Assembly: GCA_021199395.1 (NCBI GenBank)
Contig: JAJQIE010000111.1
Location: 1 to 15,132 of the forward strand
Source of the DNA: Lachnospiraceae bacterium
GTDB lineage: Bacteria; Bacillota; Clostridia; Lachnospirales; Lachnospiraceae
DNA length: 15,132 bases
Direction: 5' to 3'
Shown here: positions 1-6,878 of the stretch, piece after piece
Position numbering within the stretch: the stretch's first letter is position 1
Layout of the letters: the number at the start of each line of letters is the position of its first letter
The notes under the pieces: model-generated
Databases searched by the model: none
What the model was told of the DNA's origin: nothing
Seen by the model: only the letters and a program-made list of their open reading frames with translations
Position numbers and translations under genes: made by a program

Positions 1-51
1 CGGGCGGATTCCGGACTTTCACCGGTTAGAAACGTGCGCCGCCAGGCGCAC
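1..51 (-). mobile_element. 5' end of a group II intron (runs off the left edge)
   Basis: Read on the minus strand, base 51 begins GTGCGCCTGGCGGCGCAC, a perfect 7-bp hairpin with a TGGC loop. It is followed by CTAACCGGTGAAAGTCCGG. A GTGCG start, an immediate small hairpin and a GGTGAAAGTCC segment are characteristic of the 5' end (start of domain I) of bacterial group II introns. The upstream exon would be the tail of the lipoprotein transcript, directly behind its terminator; insertion just behind terminator hairpins is known for class C group II introns. The rest of the ribozyme and any LtrA-type reverse transcriptase would lie beyond base 1. The class is not assigned. This call rests on motif memory, not on a search. 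Confidence 0.65.
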
Positions 52-56
52 CGCAT

Positions 57-92
57 AAAAGCCCGCTCCGGGTGGATGCCAGAACGGGCTTT
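57..92 (-). terminator. rho-independent terminator of the SH3 lipoprotein gene
   Basis: On the minus strand AAAGCCCG (92-85) pairs perfectly with CGGGCTTT (65-58), with four T's closing the structure at 60-57. It starts 20 bases after the stop codon of the lipoprotein gene. Read on the plus strand the same hairpin is followed by a T-run at 100-105, so it may also stop transcription coming from the left. The putative group II intron begins five bases after the last T. Confidence 0.8.
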
Positions 93-111
93 ACAAAGCT
101 TTTTTCTTAAA

Positions 112-948
112 TTATTCCGCACTGAAAAGGTTCTTATTGACATAGCCTACTGTGCCATTGTAGCTGATCTTATACCACCGGTCTGTATAACCAATCGCAG
201 TCACCTCTGTATCTGACGCGATCGTACCGATGAGCTCACCATCCTGCGATGGTGCCGAACGCATATTCGCGCCCGCCGTCGCGCGGATCGTAAACTGCTC
301 CGCATAAGACTCTACTCCATATTCCAGATCAACTGCGGAGGTATCTGTTGTACTGGATTCCGCCACGACAGTATCAGAGGACGCCGTATCCGTCGCCTCT
401 GCCGCAGCATCCGTGCTCTCTCCATCAGCAGCCGTCGTGTCAACAGCGCTCTCCGATGACTCGCCCACATACTCCTTGTAAACATATCCGTTGGACTCAT
501 AGCCATCTACCGATACGATGTACCAGTTCGTCGTCTCGCCGATTACATTGATCTGCTCTCCACTCGCATAGCTGAAGAAAATCTCACGCTCATCACTTGT
601 CCCCGGCTGTTCTCTGACGTTCAGATCGTCCAGCGCATACATCACATGGATCGTATCAAAATCTGTCCGGCTTGCCGTCTCTTCTTCTACCGTTGTATCC
701 AGGGTATAGGTCTGCGGTTCCGTCTGTACTTCTGTCTCGGTTTCGCTTTCCGTCGGCGCTTCCGTCTCAGTCTCGCTCTCTGTCGGCGCTTCCGTCGGCG
801 CTTCTGTCTCAGTCGGCGCTTCTGTGGGAGCTTCTGTCGGAGCCTCAGTCTCCGTATCTTTTTTCAGCTGATCGCAGCCAGTCGCTACCAGTGCCACAGA
901 GCAGCACAACAATAATGCCACCAGCCATCTCCTGGTCTTGTTCATCAT
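112..948 (-). CDS. secreted lipoprotein with two bacterial SH3 domains
   Basis: The 278-residue product has a positively charged start (MMNKTRR), a hydrophobic core and the lipobox VATGC, so Cys25 should be lipidated and the protein anchored outside the membrane. Residues 32-80 are a Thr/Glu/Pro/Ala-rich repeat, probably a wall-spanning linker. Two SH3b modules follow, about residues 100-162 (DLNVREQPG ... NGYVYKEYV) and 218-278 (GANMRSAPS ... VGYVNKNLF), joined by a Ser/Thr/Ala/Asp-rich spacer. SH3b domains commonly bind peptidoglycan. No hydrolase domain is present, so this is a binding or scaffolding protein rather than an autolysin. The start is fixed by TGGAGGG eight bases before the ATG. 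It has its own promoter and terminator and appears monocistronic. Confidence 0.85.
   Translation of the reverse strand: MMNKTRRWLVALLLCCSVALVATGCDQLKKDTETEAPTEAPTEAPTETEAPTEAPTESETETEAPTESETETEVQTEPQTYTLDTTVEEETASRTDFDTIHVMYALDDLNVREQPGTSDEREIFFSYASGEQINVIGETTNWYIVSVDGYESNGYVYKEYVGESSESAVDTTAADGESTDAAAEATDTASSDTVVAESSTTDTSAVDLEYGVESYAEQFTIRATAGANMRSAPSQDGELIGTIASDTEVTAIGYTDRWYKISYNGTVGYVNKNLFSAE
709..855 (-). repeat. Thr-Glu-Ala-Pro / Ser-Glu-Thr-Glu coding repeat
   Basis: This stretch encodes residues 32-80 of the lipoprotein, built of short units such as TEAP and TESETETEAP. The DNA is an imperfect repeat of short C/T-rich words on the plus strand. It forms an extended, acidic linker between the lipid anchor and the first SH3 domain. 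Copy number could vary between strains by slippage, but one sequence cannot show this. Confidence 0.8.
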
Positions 949-1040
949 AAAATTGTCCCTCCATTATTTTATACTCATTCCTCATACAGCGTTTCTGCAT
1001 ACTCTGTAAGCTATCAGCGGAATTTATCTATATGGTTTGA

Positions 1041-1069
1041 ATCATACCACTCTGACCGCAAAATAGCAA
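1041..1069 (-). promoter_or_regulatory. sigma-A type promoter for the SH3 lipoprotein gene
   Basis: On the minus strand TTGCTA (1069-1064) and TATGAT (1046-1041) are separated by exactly 17 bases and match the -35 and -10 consensus at 4/6 and 5/6. Transcription would start near 1034, giving a leader of about 85 bases. No operator was recognised. The rest of the gap up to the next gene (1070-1177) is AT-rich and holds nothing else that I can support. Confidence 0.5.
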
Positions 1070-1177
1070 GGCTTATCACAATTTTTTAATTTTTTGTTAC
1101 ATTTCAGGTCACAGGCCATGCTCCGGTCAATTTGTGTTCCTTCTGCCGCTGCAAATATGACCAATCGTCATTTTAAA

Positions 1178-2491
1178 CTATCTGACAGCATCAATGATCT
1201 CTGATACGTTAAAAACAGATGAAAAATATTCAGAATAATTCTCAAGAATATATCCCGTTACAGCGCGCCTGGTCTGGCGCAGGTAGGTCTGGTTGACGGC
1301 AAGATAGTTTTCCGACGCCCATAGCCCGATCAGGTACCGGTAGCCGGCTCCGGTCAGATATACTGATTTTTCTGAAGTGTAGTCCACCTCCGAACCATAG
1401 GGAAAAATCAGAGTATCGCAGTCTCCGATCAGGCTCCCGATCGTACTTTCCCACTGTTCAATATCCTCCGTCAGCTCGTCATAGGTCATATCAGCCATAT
1501 AGGAATAGCTGTATCCCTCTGACGCAAACGTCCATCCGTATTCACGAAGCTTCCCGGCTATCTGTGTGACCGTGTCCGCATTGCTCTCCCAGTCCGTTGC
1601 ACTGTCTTCTTCTATCTCATATCCAAACGCTCCGTTTTTCCCGGACAGCCCGATGATACCGCGCGCGCCGCGGTAGGAAAACCCCGGATTTTCTTCGAGG
1701 AAGTCCTCCAGCACCGGGATCACATCGTAGGCGCCGGTCTGCGTAACGCCGTCTGCGTCTGTATATACCGCCGCAACTTCCCCCTCTGCATCTATTACAA
1801 GCTTCGTGGCGACACCGTCCCCGACGCGTACGCTCGCGTAGTTCAGGTTCTCTACGGAAATAACCAGCGGCTTTTTTCCCTCCGGCAGCGTAAGCGCGGC
1901 CTCTGTCAATGTAATATCTCCAAAGCCGTCGTCCGTTTCCTCCGCCAGATCGTGAATGTCTACCAGAATATAATTATTCTCATACAGCTGGCTCAGGATT
2001 CCCTCAAATTCGCTGATTGTGATCAGATTCTGGCTATAGGTCTGCGCATAGCTGTCTCCATCAAAAGCCAGACTGGTGTCCGCGATCAGATTTGGAAAAT
2101 TCAGATGCACCACTTCACCTTCATATTCCTCTAAGGAATTTATCGCAGACTGATATTCCTCAACCGCTTCCGCGGCGCGTTCATCCTCAGCGAGCGAATC
2201 CGTACCTTCAAGCAATGCGATTGCCTCCTCGTACCAATATCCTGCCGCCAGCAGATCCGCCTGCTCCAGAATCTCCGTCCGTTCCTGCTCCAGAGCCTCC
2301 TCCTGCTCGGCCAACTCGCGCTCCGCCTGCATTTTAGGCGTCTCAACCGGTTCGTTGTTTTCGTACTCCCCCACAGTGCCTATGCTTTCCGCAATCTGAT
2401 AATTGATCATACTTCTGGAACAGCCGCTCGCCCCCAGAATCATGATCCCGGCCAGTAAAGCAGCCACTGCACCGCGTTTCCCCTCCGGCAT
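1178..2491 (-). CDS. lipoprotein with a degenerate polysaccharide-deacetylase (NodB-like) domain
   Basis: The product has 437 residues from the ATG at 2491, chosen because AGGGGAG lies seven bases before it. Longer in-frame starts lack a ribosome site and would run into nagA. A signal peptide ends in ASGC (Cys24, lipidated). Residues 53-122 are Glu/Ala-rich and probably a helical stalk. From about residue 128 the protein follows the layout of Firmicutes polysaccharide-deacetylase lipoproteins: FPNLIAD, AFDGD, a segment LPEGKKPLVISVENLNY, YDVIPVLEDFLEENPGFSYRG, GWTFASEGYSYSYM and IFPYGSE. From my memory of the active family, a QDD-type segment and an SHTWGH-type motif supply the Asp and His residues. 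Here they read VEN and SEGYSY, so the metal ligands appear lost. A binding or sensing role for GlcNAc polymers is my inference from the fold and the nag context. Confidence 0.75.
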   Translation of the reverse strand: MPEGKRGAVAALLAGIMILGASGCSRSMINYQIAESIGTVGEYENNEPVETPKMQAERELAEQEEALEQERTEILEQADLLAAGYWYEEAIALLEGTDSLAEDERAAEAVEEYQSAINSLEEYEGEVVHLNFPNLIADTSLAFDGDSYAQTYSQNLITISEFEGILSQLYENNYILVDIHDLAEETDDGFGDITLTEAALTLPEGKKPLVISVENLNYASVRVGDGVATKLVIDAEGEVAAVYTDADGVTQTGAYDVIPVLEDFLEENPGFSYRGARGIIGLSGKNGAFGYEIEEDSATDWESNADTVTQIAGKLREYGWTFASEGYSYSYMADMTYDELTEDIEQWESTIGSLIGDCDTLIFPYGSEVDYTSEKSVYLTGAGYRYLIGLWASENYLAVNQTYLRQTRRAVTGYILENYSEYFSSVFNVSEIIDAVR

Positions 2492-2573
2492 ATTTTTTCT
2501 CCCCTCGTATATCATGATGATACATTCAGCCTTTTCCGCACGCACTTCGTGCTCCTGAATCTTCGTCTCTGGT

Positions 2574-3719
2574 TCATCCTCCCGCCTGCTTTCCATGTAT
2601 AAATACCCCGCGCAACGCCAGATTTTCGTCGAGCAGCACAAGGTTCGCGTATTTCCCCGGCGTAAGGCTGCCGTATTCCTCATAAATACCGATCGCCCTG
2701 GCGGGATTCACCGCCGCGGCGCGCACCGCGCTCTCCAGCGGAATGTGCATTTCCCGCACCACAGTGCGCAGACAGTCCATCAGATTCGAAGCTGAGCCGG
2801 CAATCGTGCCATCCGCCAGGGTCGCCCGTTTCCCCTTCACAAAAAACTGTTGTCCCCCCAGCTCGTATTCTCCGTCCGGCATTCCGGCCGCACGCAGGCT
2901 GTCGCTGATCAGAATGATCCGGTCGTCTCCGAACATCCGGAAGGTCGTTCGCACAACCGCCGGATGAATATGTATTCCATCACAGATCAGCTCCGCCATA
3001 CAGCTGGCATCATCCGCCGCCGCGCCGACCGGACCGGGAGCACGGTGCGAAAATCCAGGCATCGCATTATAAAGATGAGTGATCGAAGAAGCGCCGGCGT
3101 CAAGAGCCTCGCGCACGGTATCATAATCCGCCGTCATATGTGCCAGAGAAAGATGGATCTTTCCGGCAAAGGTACGGATGAAATCCATCGCGCCCTCTGT
3201 CTCCGGAGCCAGTGCTACCGTGCGGAACATACCGCCCGAAGCCTCCTGCAGACGTCGGAACATATCCGGATCCGGGGTTCGGATATACCGCTCATTCTGT
3301 GCGCCCTTTTTTGCCGGACTGATAAACGGTCCCTCCATATACAATCCGGCCAGAACAGCCCCGGCCCCCGGCTGATAATCCGCCGCCGCCTTTGCCACCC
3401 GCATAAGCTGCTCCTCCGAAACCGTCATCGTAGCAGGAGTAATCGTCGTAATCCCATTTTTTCCCTCATATTCCGCAATCGTGTGCAGCGCCTCCTGCGT
3501 ACCGTCACAGCAGTCGCTCCCCACACAGCCATGGAAATGAATATCCGTAAGACCCGGAATCACATAGCACCCTGTCGCGTCCAGCTTTTCTTCCTCGCCT
3601 CTGGCACCCAGGTATTCCTCCTGATCCACAATTCGCTCATCCAGAAAATAAAGCGGTTTTTCCTCAAAGCGGTAATCCTCTGTATATACCCTTGCATTCA
3701 GGATCTGATATTTCTTCAT
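2574..3719 (-). CDS. nagA: N-acetylglucosamine-6-phosphate deacetylase
   Basis: NagA removes the acetyl group from GlcNAc-6-phosphate in the cytoplasm, giving glucosamine-6-phosphate for NagB. At 381 residues it has normal family length. The metal-dependent amidohydrolase motifs are all present: HFHG at 61-64, MEGPF with Glu129, LAHM with His194, THLYNAM with His215, DGIHIHP at 248-253, and the catalytic aspartate in ISDS (Asp273). A GSASNL segment lies at 308-313 and the usual TPGKYANLVLLD segment near the end. The ATG at 3719 follows GGGGAGG by about ten bases. The gene lies 36 bp behind nagB, so the two are surely co-transcribed, and 82 bp before the deacetylase-like lipoprotein gene. Nothing suggests loss of function. 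Confidence 0.95.
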   Translation of the reverse strand: MKKYQILNARVYTEDYRFEEKPLYFLDERIVDQEEYLGARGEEEKLDATGCYVIPGLTDIHFHGCVGSDCCDGTQEALHTIAEYEGKNGITTITPATMTVSEEQLMRVAKAAADYQPGAGAVLAGLYMEGPFISPAKKGAQNERYIRTPDPDMFRRLQEASGGMFRTVALAPETEGAMDFIRTFAGKIHLSLAHMTADYDTVREALDAGASSITHLYNAMPGFSHRAPGPVGAAADDASCMAELICDGIHIHPAVVRTTFRMFGDDRIILISDSLRAAGMPDGEYELGGQQFFVKGKRATLADGTIAGSASNLMDCLRTVVREMHIPLESAVRAAAVNPARAIGIYEEYGSLTPGKYANLVLLDENLALRGVFIHGKQAGG

Positions 3720-3755
3720 ACAGGAGACGCCTCCCCTCTCATACGCACACAGGCT

Positions 3756-4499
3756 TTACTGCAGGTTTTCGCATTTGCCAAGCGCAGCTTCATCCGCTAC
3801 GACCGTCACATCGCCGTGCAGCTGCAGGATCGAAGCGGGTACAGAAGGCGTCACTGGTCCAAAGAATGCCTCCCGCACAATCTCGGATTTATCCTCGCCC
3901 GATACCACCACAAGGATTTTATGCGCGCTCATGATTGTCTTAATCCCCATTGTATAAGCCTGGCGCGGCACATCCTTTTCCGACACGAAGAAACGCATAT
4001 TTGCCTTAATCGTGCGCTCTGTAAGATTCACACAATGCGTCTCCGTCTCAAACGCAATACCCGGCTCATTGAAGCCGATGTGTCCATTGTGTCCCAGCCC
4101 CAGAAGCTGCAGATCCACTCCGCCAAGCGAGTGAATAATCTGATTATAGTCTGCGCAAGCCTTTTCCGTATCCTCTTCCATCCCGTCGGGCAGGAAGGTT
4201 CTCGTCTTGTCTATATTGACCTGGCTGAACAGATTTTCATTCATAAAATAATAATAGCTCTGTTCATTGTCTCTGGGAAGCCCGCGGTACTCATCCAGAT
4301 TCACCGTCGTCACCTCAGAAAAATCCAGATCTCCCTTGCGGTACCACTCCACCAGCTGCCGATAAGCGCCGATCGGCGTAGAACCGGTCGCCAGCCCCAG
4401 CACACAGTTCGGCTTCATGATCACCTGAGCGGAGATAATATTTGCCGCTTTTCTGCTTAAATCACTGTAGTCCTTTGCCCTGTAAATTCTCATACTCAT
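3756..4499 (-). CDS. nagB: glucosamine-6-phosphate deaminase
   Basis: NagB converts glucosamine-6-phosphate to fructose-6-phosphate and ammonia, feeding amino sugars into glycolysis. The 247-residue length is usual for Firmicutes enzymes, which lack the longer C-terminus of the E. coli allosteric form. The phosphate-binding loop LATGSTPIG is at 36-44, NLDEY with the catalytic Asp69 at 67-71, and GLGHNGHIGFNEPG at 134-147 with His140 and Glu145. Asn138 stands where E. coli has Asp141, as I recall for other Firmicutes NagB proteins. The start ATG at 4499 has AGGAGG six bases upstream; a second ATG two codons later is less well placed. It is the first gene of the nagB-nagA-lipoprotein operon, behind a candidate promoter with an overlapping cre site. 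Confidence 0.95.
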   Translation of the reverse strand: MSMRIYRAKDYSDLSRKAANIISAQVIMKPNCVLGLATGSTPIGAYRQLVEWYRKGDLDFSEVTTVNLDEYRGLPRDNEQSYYYFMNENLFSQVNIDKTRTFLPDGMEEDTEKACADYNQIIHSLGGVDLQLLGLGHNGHIGFNEPGIAFETETHCVNLTERTIKANMRFFVSEKDVPRQAYTMGIKTIMSAHKILVVVSGEDKSEIVREAFFGPVTPSVPASILQLHGDVTVVADEAALGKCENLQ

Positions 4500-4537
4500 A
4501 TTCTTCCTCCTCGTGATTTTTCTGTGATCCTTCGTAG

Positions 4538-4554
4538 ATTATCAGGCGCTTACA
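4538..4554 (-). promoter_or_regulatory. candidate CcpA cre operator overlapping a -10 box before nagB
   Basis: On the minus strand TGTAAGCGCCTGAT (4554-4541) matches the Gram-positive catabolite-response consensus TGWAARCGYTWNCW at 12 of 14 positions. It overlaps GATAAT (4543-4538), a 5/6 match to a -10 box that lies 38 bases before nagB. No good -35 hexamer is visible at 16-18 bases, so the promoter may be weak or activator-assisted. Catabolite repression would make sense for an amino-sugar operon. I did not find a clear NagR/GntR-type palindrome. Confidence 0.4.
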
Positions 4555-4750
4555 GGAAAAGGCATTCGTTGTTTCCCGTATCGCCGTTGCTGTGTGCCAC
4601 CGGCACGCTGAACCGTTTTATGCGCAGAGTCGAGTAAGGAGTTTTTTGGCTAAAGCCGTACCCGCTCGTGCAGCAGCGGACAGGGATTTGAGCACTCCCC
4701 TATCCGATTGTCCCCGCCAGGAGGCATCCCGTCCAAAAAGCGCCGCTCCG
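4555..4750. other. gene-free stretch with a possible structured RNA element
   Basis: No convincing gene lies here. The plus strand can fold at 4676-4717: GCGGAC with GTCCCCGC outside and AGGG with CCCCT inside. Other small hairpins are GTGCC-ACC-GGCAC at 4594-4606 and GGCT-AA-AGCC at 4648-4657. An 80-residue minus-strand frame crosses the stretch but overlaps the end of the ACT gene and lacks a ribosome site. It could be a dispersed intergenic repeat; a genome self-comparison would tell. Confidence 0.3.
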
Positions 4751-5164
4751 CTACAGGCGGGAATCCAGGCACAAAAATCCGTGACTTCTGAGCATCGCCT
4801 CTGTCTCATCCATATCCGCCGCGTGCAAAACCAAAATCGGGCAATTTCCTTCGCTTCCAAACGAAGAATAAAAATAATTCAGATTCACATTTCCGTCCTG
4901 AACCACCTGCAAAAGAGCTTCCATATCATCCTGAGATTTCATTTCTACTGCGATCACTTCACATTCCTTTATTACAAAGCCCGCTTTCAGGAGACTTTCC
5001 GCCGCTGCCTCCGGCGCGTCCACAATCATACGGACAATTCCAAATTCCGGGGAATCTACCGTAGAAAGTCCGCAGATATGGATACCCGCCCCGCGAAGCA
5101 CCGTAGTCATACGCCTCATTACGCCCTTCTGGTTTTCTACAAACGCTACTATCTGCCTGATCAT
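4751..5164 (-). CDS. stand-alone tandem ACT-domain protein
   Basis: The product has 137 residues from the ATG at 5164. It begins MIRQIVAFVENQKGVMRRM, a typical ACT opening (strand, then a ligand-loop Gly), followed by GAGIHICGLSTVDSPEFGIVRMIVD. A second, more degenerate ACT unit covers about residues 70-137 (VIAVEMKSQDDMEALLQVV ... FLCLDSRL). ACT pairs bind amino acids and usually regulate partner enzymes; small free-standing forms in Clostridia often sit beside phenylacetate-CoA ligase-type genes, but none is visible here. The nearest ribosome site, AGGAAGG, is rather far (14 bases) from this ATG. An upstream in-frame ATG at 5203 would add 13 residues that do not look like ACT. The gene has its own promoter. 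Confidence 0.8.
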   Translation of the reverse strand: MIRQIVAFVENQKGVMRRMTTVLRGAGIHICGLSTVDSPEFGIVRMIVDAPEAAAESLLKAGFVIKECEVIAVEMKSQDDMEALLQVVQDGNVNLNYFYSSFGSEGNCPILVLHAADMDETEAMLRSHGFLCLDSRL

Positions 5165-5227
5165 AATACAGAACCATACCTTCCTGTGATGTCCCGGCCC
5201 CATTTGCCGCTACACATGGATATTCTG

Positions 5228-5256
5228 ATTATACACGCTGCCTTCGTTGGACGCAA
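5228..5256 (-). promoter_or_regulatory. promoter of the ACT-domain gene
   Basis: On the minus strand TTGCGT (5256-5251), a 17-base spacer and a perfect TATAAT (5233-5228) form a sigma-A type promoter. Transcription would start near 5221, some 57 bases before the ATG at 5164. It is back to back with the motor-operon promoter, 44 bases away. Confidence 0.65.
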
Positions 5257-5300
5257 GTATCATAAATTGCTATTTTTTTCTTAATGTTACCGAACTTTAC

Positions 5301-5329
5301 TTTACTTTTAATGAAATATTTTTTATACT
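5301..5329 (+). promoter_or_regulatory. promoter of the motor-protein operon
   Basis: TTTACT (5301-5306) and TATACT (5324-5329) are separated by 17 bases within an AT-rich tract. They match the -35 and -10 consensus at 4/6 and 5/6. The start would be near 5336, leaving a leader of about 85 bases up to the TTG start codon. The leader holds a weak hairpin (GGAGC with GCTCC, within 5370-5396) but no recognised operator. Confidence 0.55.
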
Positions 5330-5419
5330 GGCTGTAACAGTCTGTCCGGCTTTGTTTATTTTCCGGCAGCGGGAGCGGGGTTCTTATAAATGCTCCACAT
5401 AAGATAAGGGGGGATTTTT

Positions 5420-6874
5420 TTGTATGCCAGAAGAGTAATTTCTGTGCTGACGGCCATGCTGGCTGTCGGTGTATGTGTATTTATCACCTATATCAGCGGT
5501 GACGTAAATACAAGTTCACTGGTGATCAATCTGTCATTTCTCGGAGTTATGCTGTTGGCGATCCTCGCTGCGATCTTCACAGGGCTCCGCCGCCTTTCCA
5601 GAATCAGCAGCAGCCTTGCGCGGGCCACCGACATCATTCGCACTTCCGCGTCGGACGACGGACTCCATTCTCAGGACGGGCTTTTCCAGAATGATTTTCT
5701 GGACGGATGCTATGCCGAATATCTCGATATGGTAAAGCGGCATCCGGACGGTTCCTGCGACATCGGTGATTTTATTAATGAAGACGCGATTGAAACCCAC
5801 ATTCACCGGGCGCTTCTGGAATTGATCCCGGATATTCTGACAAGTCTTGGTATCCTTGGTACCTTTATCGGTCTGGTGCTCGGACTGCGAAGCTTTGACC
5901 CGTCGGGCTACGAGCAGATGGCGGACTCCGTCTCTCCGCTGATCGACGGCATCAAGGTCGCTTTCGTTACGTCTATTTACGGCCTGGCTCTTTCGCTTCC
6001 GTTTTCCTTCAATCTGAGAAGCGAGCTCTCTGAGATGTCGAACAACCTTGAAGCTTTCACAGACACATTCTATCTTTACATCCGTCCGAGCCATGAAGTG
6101 GATTCCGCTGCGCGTCTTCTGGAGCAGAAAAAAAGCCAGGAGGAGCTTACAAATGATCTGACTCAGATTTTTGTAGAACAGATGACCAAAAGCTTTGAGC
6201 AGTCGATCACTCCGGCATTTGCCCGGATGACAGGAGCCATCAACCAGATTGTAGACAGCTTTACGCAGGCACAGACAGAATCGGTCGCGCAGATCTGTGA
6301 TACGATCGTCCGCGATCTGCATGCAGATCTGGACGACTCGTTCCACCGCATCAGTCAGACCACCGGTCAGCTCGAAAAGGCACAATCCAGCTATATGGAT
6401 TTCATGGATCGCTCCATGAACCGGCTGCAGCAGACGTTTACAGAGCTGCAAAATCACCTTGAAAATACAGAGCAGTACAATGAACAGACTCTCAACAAGC
6501 TGACAAAGGCGCAGGAAGACGCTTTCCGTATCAACGAAGAGCAAAAAGCGACCTATCAGGAATACATTCGCTTTATGTATCAGACCATCGAAAAGTTTTC
6601 TGACATCTGGGAGAGCAACAGCGAGAGGCTCCAGGGGTACTCCGATGAGATTGCCAGGATGGGTCCGGTACAGTCGAACCTGGAGATTCGCAAGGATCTT
6701 GCGGACCTGTCCGCACAGTTATCCGACATCCGAAAGCGCCAGTCTGTCTCCCAGGATCTGGCTTCGGATCAGGAGCAGATCGAACAGTTTATGGAAGAAA
6801 TCACGAAAAAGCTGAATCATCTGGAAAAGCTTGCAGCAGAACCAGTCCTGTTCCGCCGGAAAAGCAAGGGGTGA
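5420..6874 (+). CDS. MotA/TolQ/ExbB-family channel with a long coiled-coil tail (ZorA-like)
   Basis: The product has 484 residues and starts at a TTG six bases behind AAGGGGGG. The only nearby ATG (5424) is out of frame and stops after four codons. Four membrane segments are visible: about 6-25, 34-54, 133-157 and 175-199. The last two carry the family signature, GILGTFIGLVLGL and IDGIKVAFVTSIYGLALSLPF, the ion-conducting helices of MotA/ExbB/TolQ. Residues 200-484 are a hydrophilic, Gln/Glu/Lys-rich, probably coiled-coil cytoplasmic tail (about 285 residues), far longer than in flagellar MotA and reminiscent of ZorA. Together with the next gene, four bases away, it should form an ion-driven membrane motor. 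No ZorC, ZorD or ZorE effector is adjacent, so the role is open. Confidence 0.8.
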   Translation: MYARRVISVLTAMLAVGVCVFITYISGDVNTSSLVINLSFLGVMLLAILAAIFTGLRRLSRISSSLARATDIIRTSASDDGLHSQDGLFQNDFLDGCYAEYLDMVKRHPDGSCDIGDFINEDAIETHIHRALLELIPDILTSLGILGTFIGLVLGLRSFDPSGYEQMADSVSPLIDGIKVAFVTSIYGLALSLPFSFNLRSELSEMSNNLEAFTDTFYLYIRPSHEVDSAARLLEQKKSQEELTNDLTQIFVEQMTKSFEQSITPAFARMTGAINQIVDSFTQAQTESVAQICDTIVRDLHADLDDSFHRISQTTGQLEKAQSSYMDFMDRSMNRLQQTFTELQNHLENTEQYNEQTLNKLTKAQEDAFRINEEQKATYQEYIRFMYQTIEKFSDIWESNSERLQGYSDEIARMGPVQSNLEIRKDLADLSAQLSDIRKRQSVSQDLASDQEQIEQFMEEITKKLNHLEKLAAEPVLFRRKSKG

Positions 6875-6878
6875 GATC

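Noticed and set aside
2492..2683. Longer N-terminus for the deacetylase-like lipoprotein
   Set aside because: It would overlap nagA and bury the signal peptide; the good ribosome site lies before the ATG at 2491.
2850..4460. Plus-strand open frame of 536 codons opposite nagA and nagB
   Set aside because: It is antisense to two clearly identified genes, is Arg/His-rich without domain character, and has no ribosome site.
4618..4860. 80-residue minus-strand protein
   Set aside because: It overlaps the end of the ACT gene in another frame, has no ribosome site, and its composition looks non-coding.
5534..6544. Minus-strand open frame opposite the channel gene
   Set aside because: It is antisense to a gene with convincing membrane segments and motifs, and has no ribosome site.
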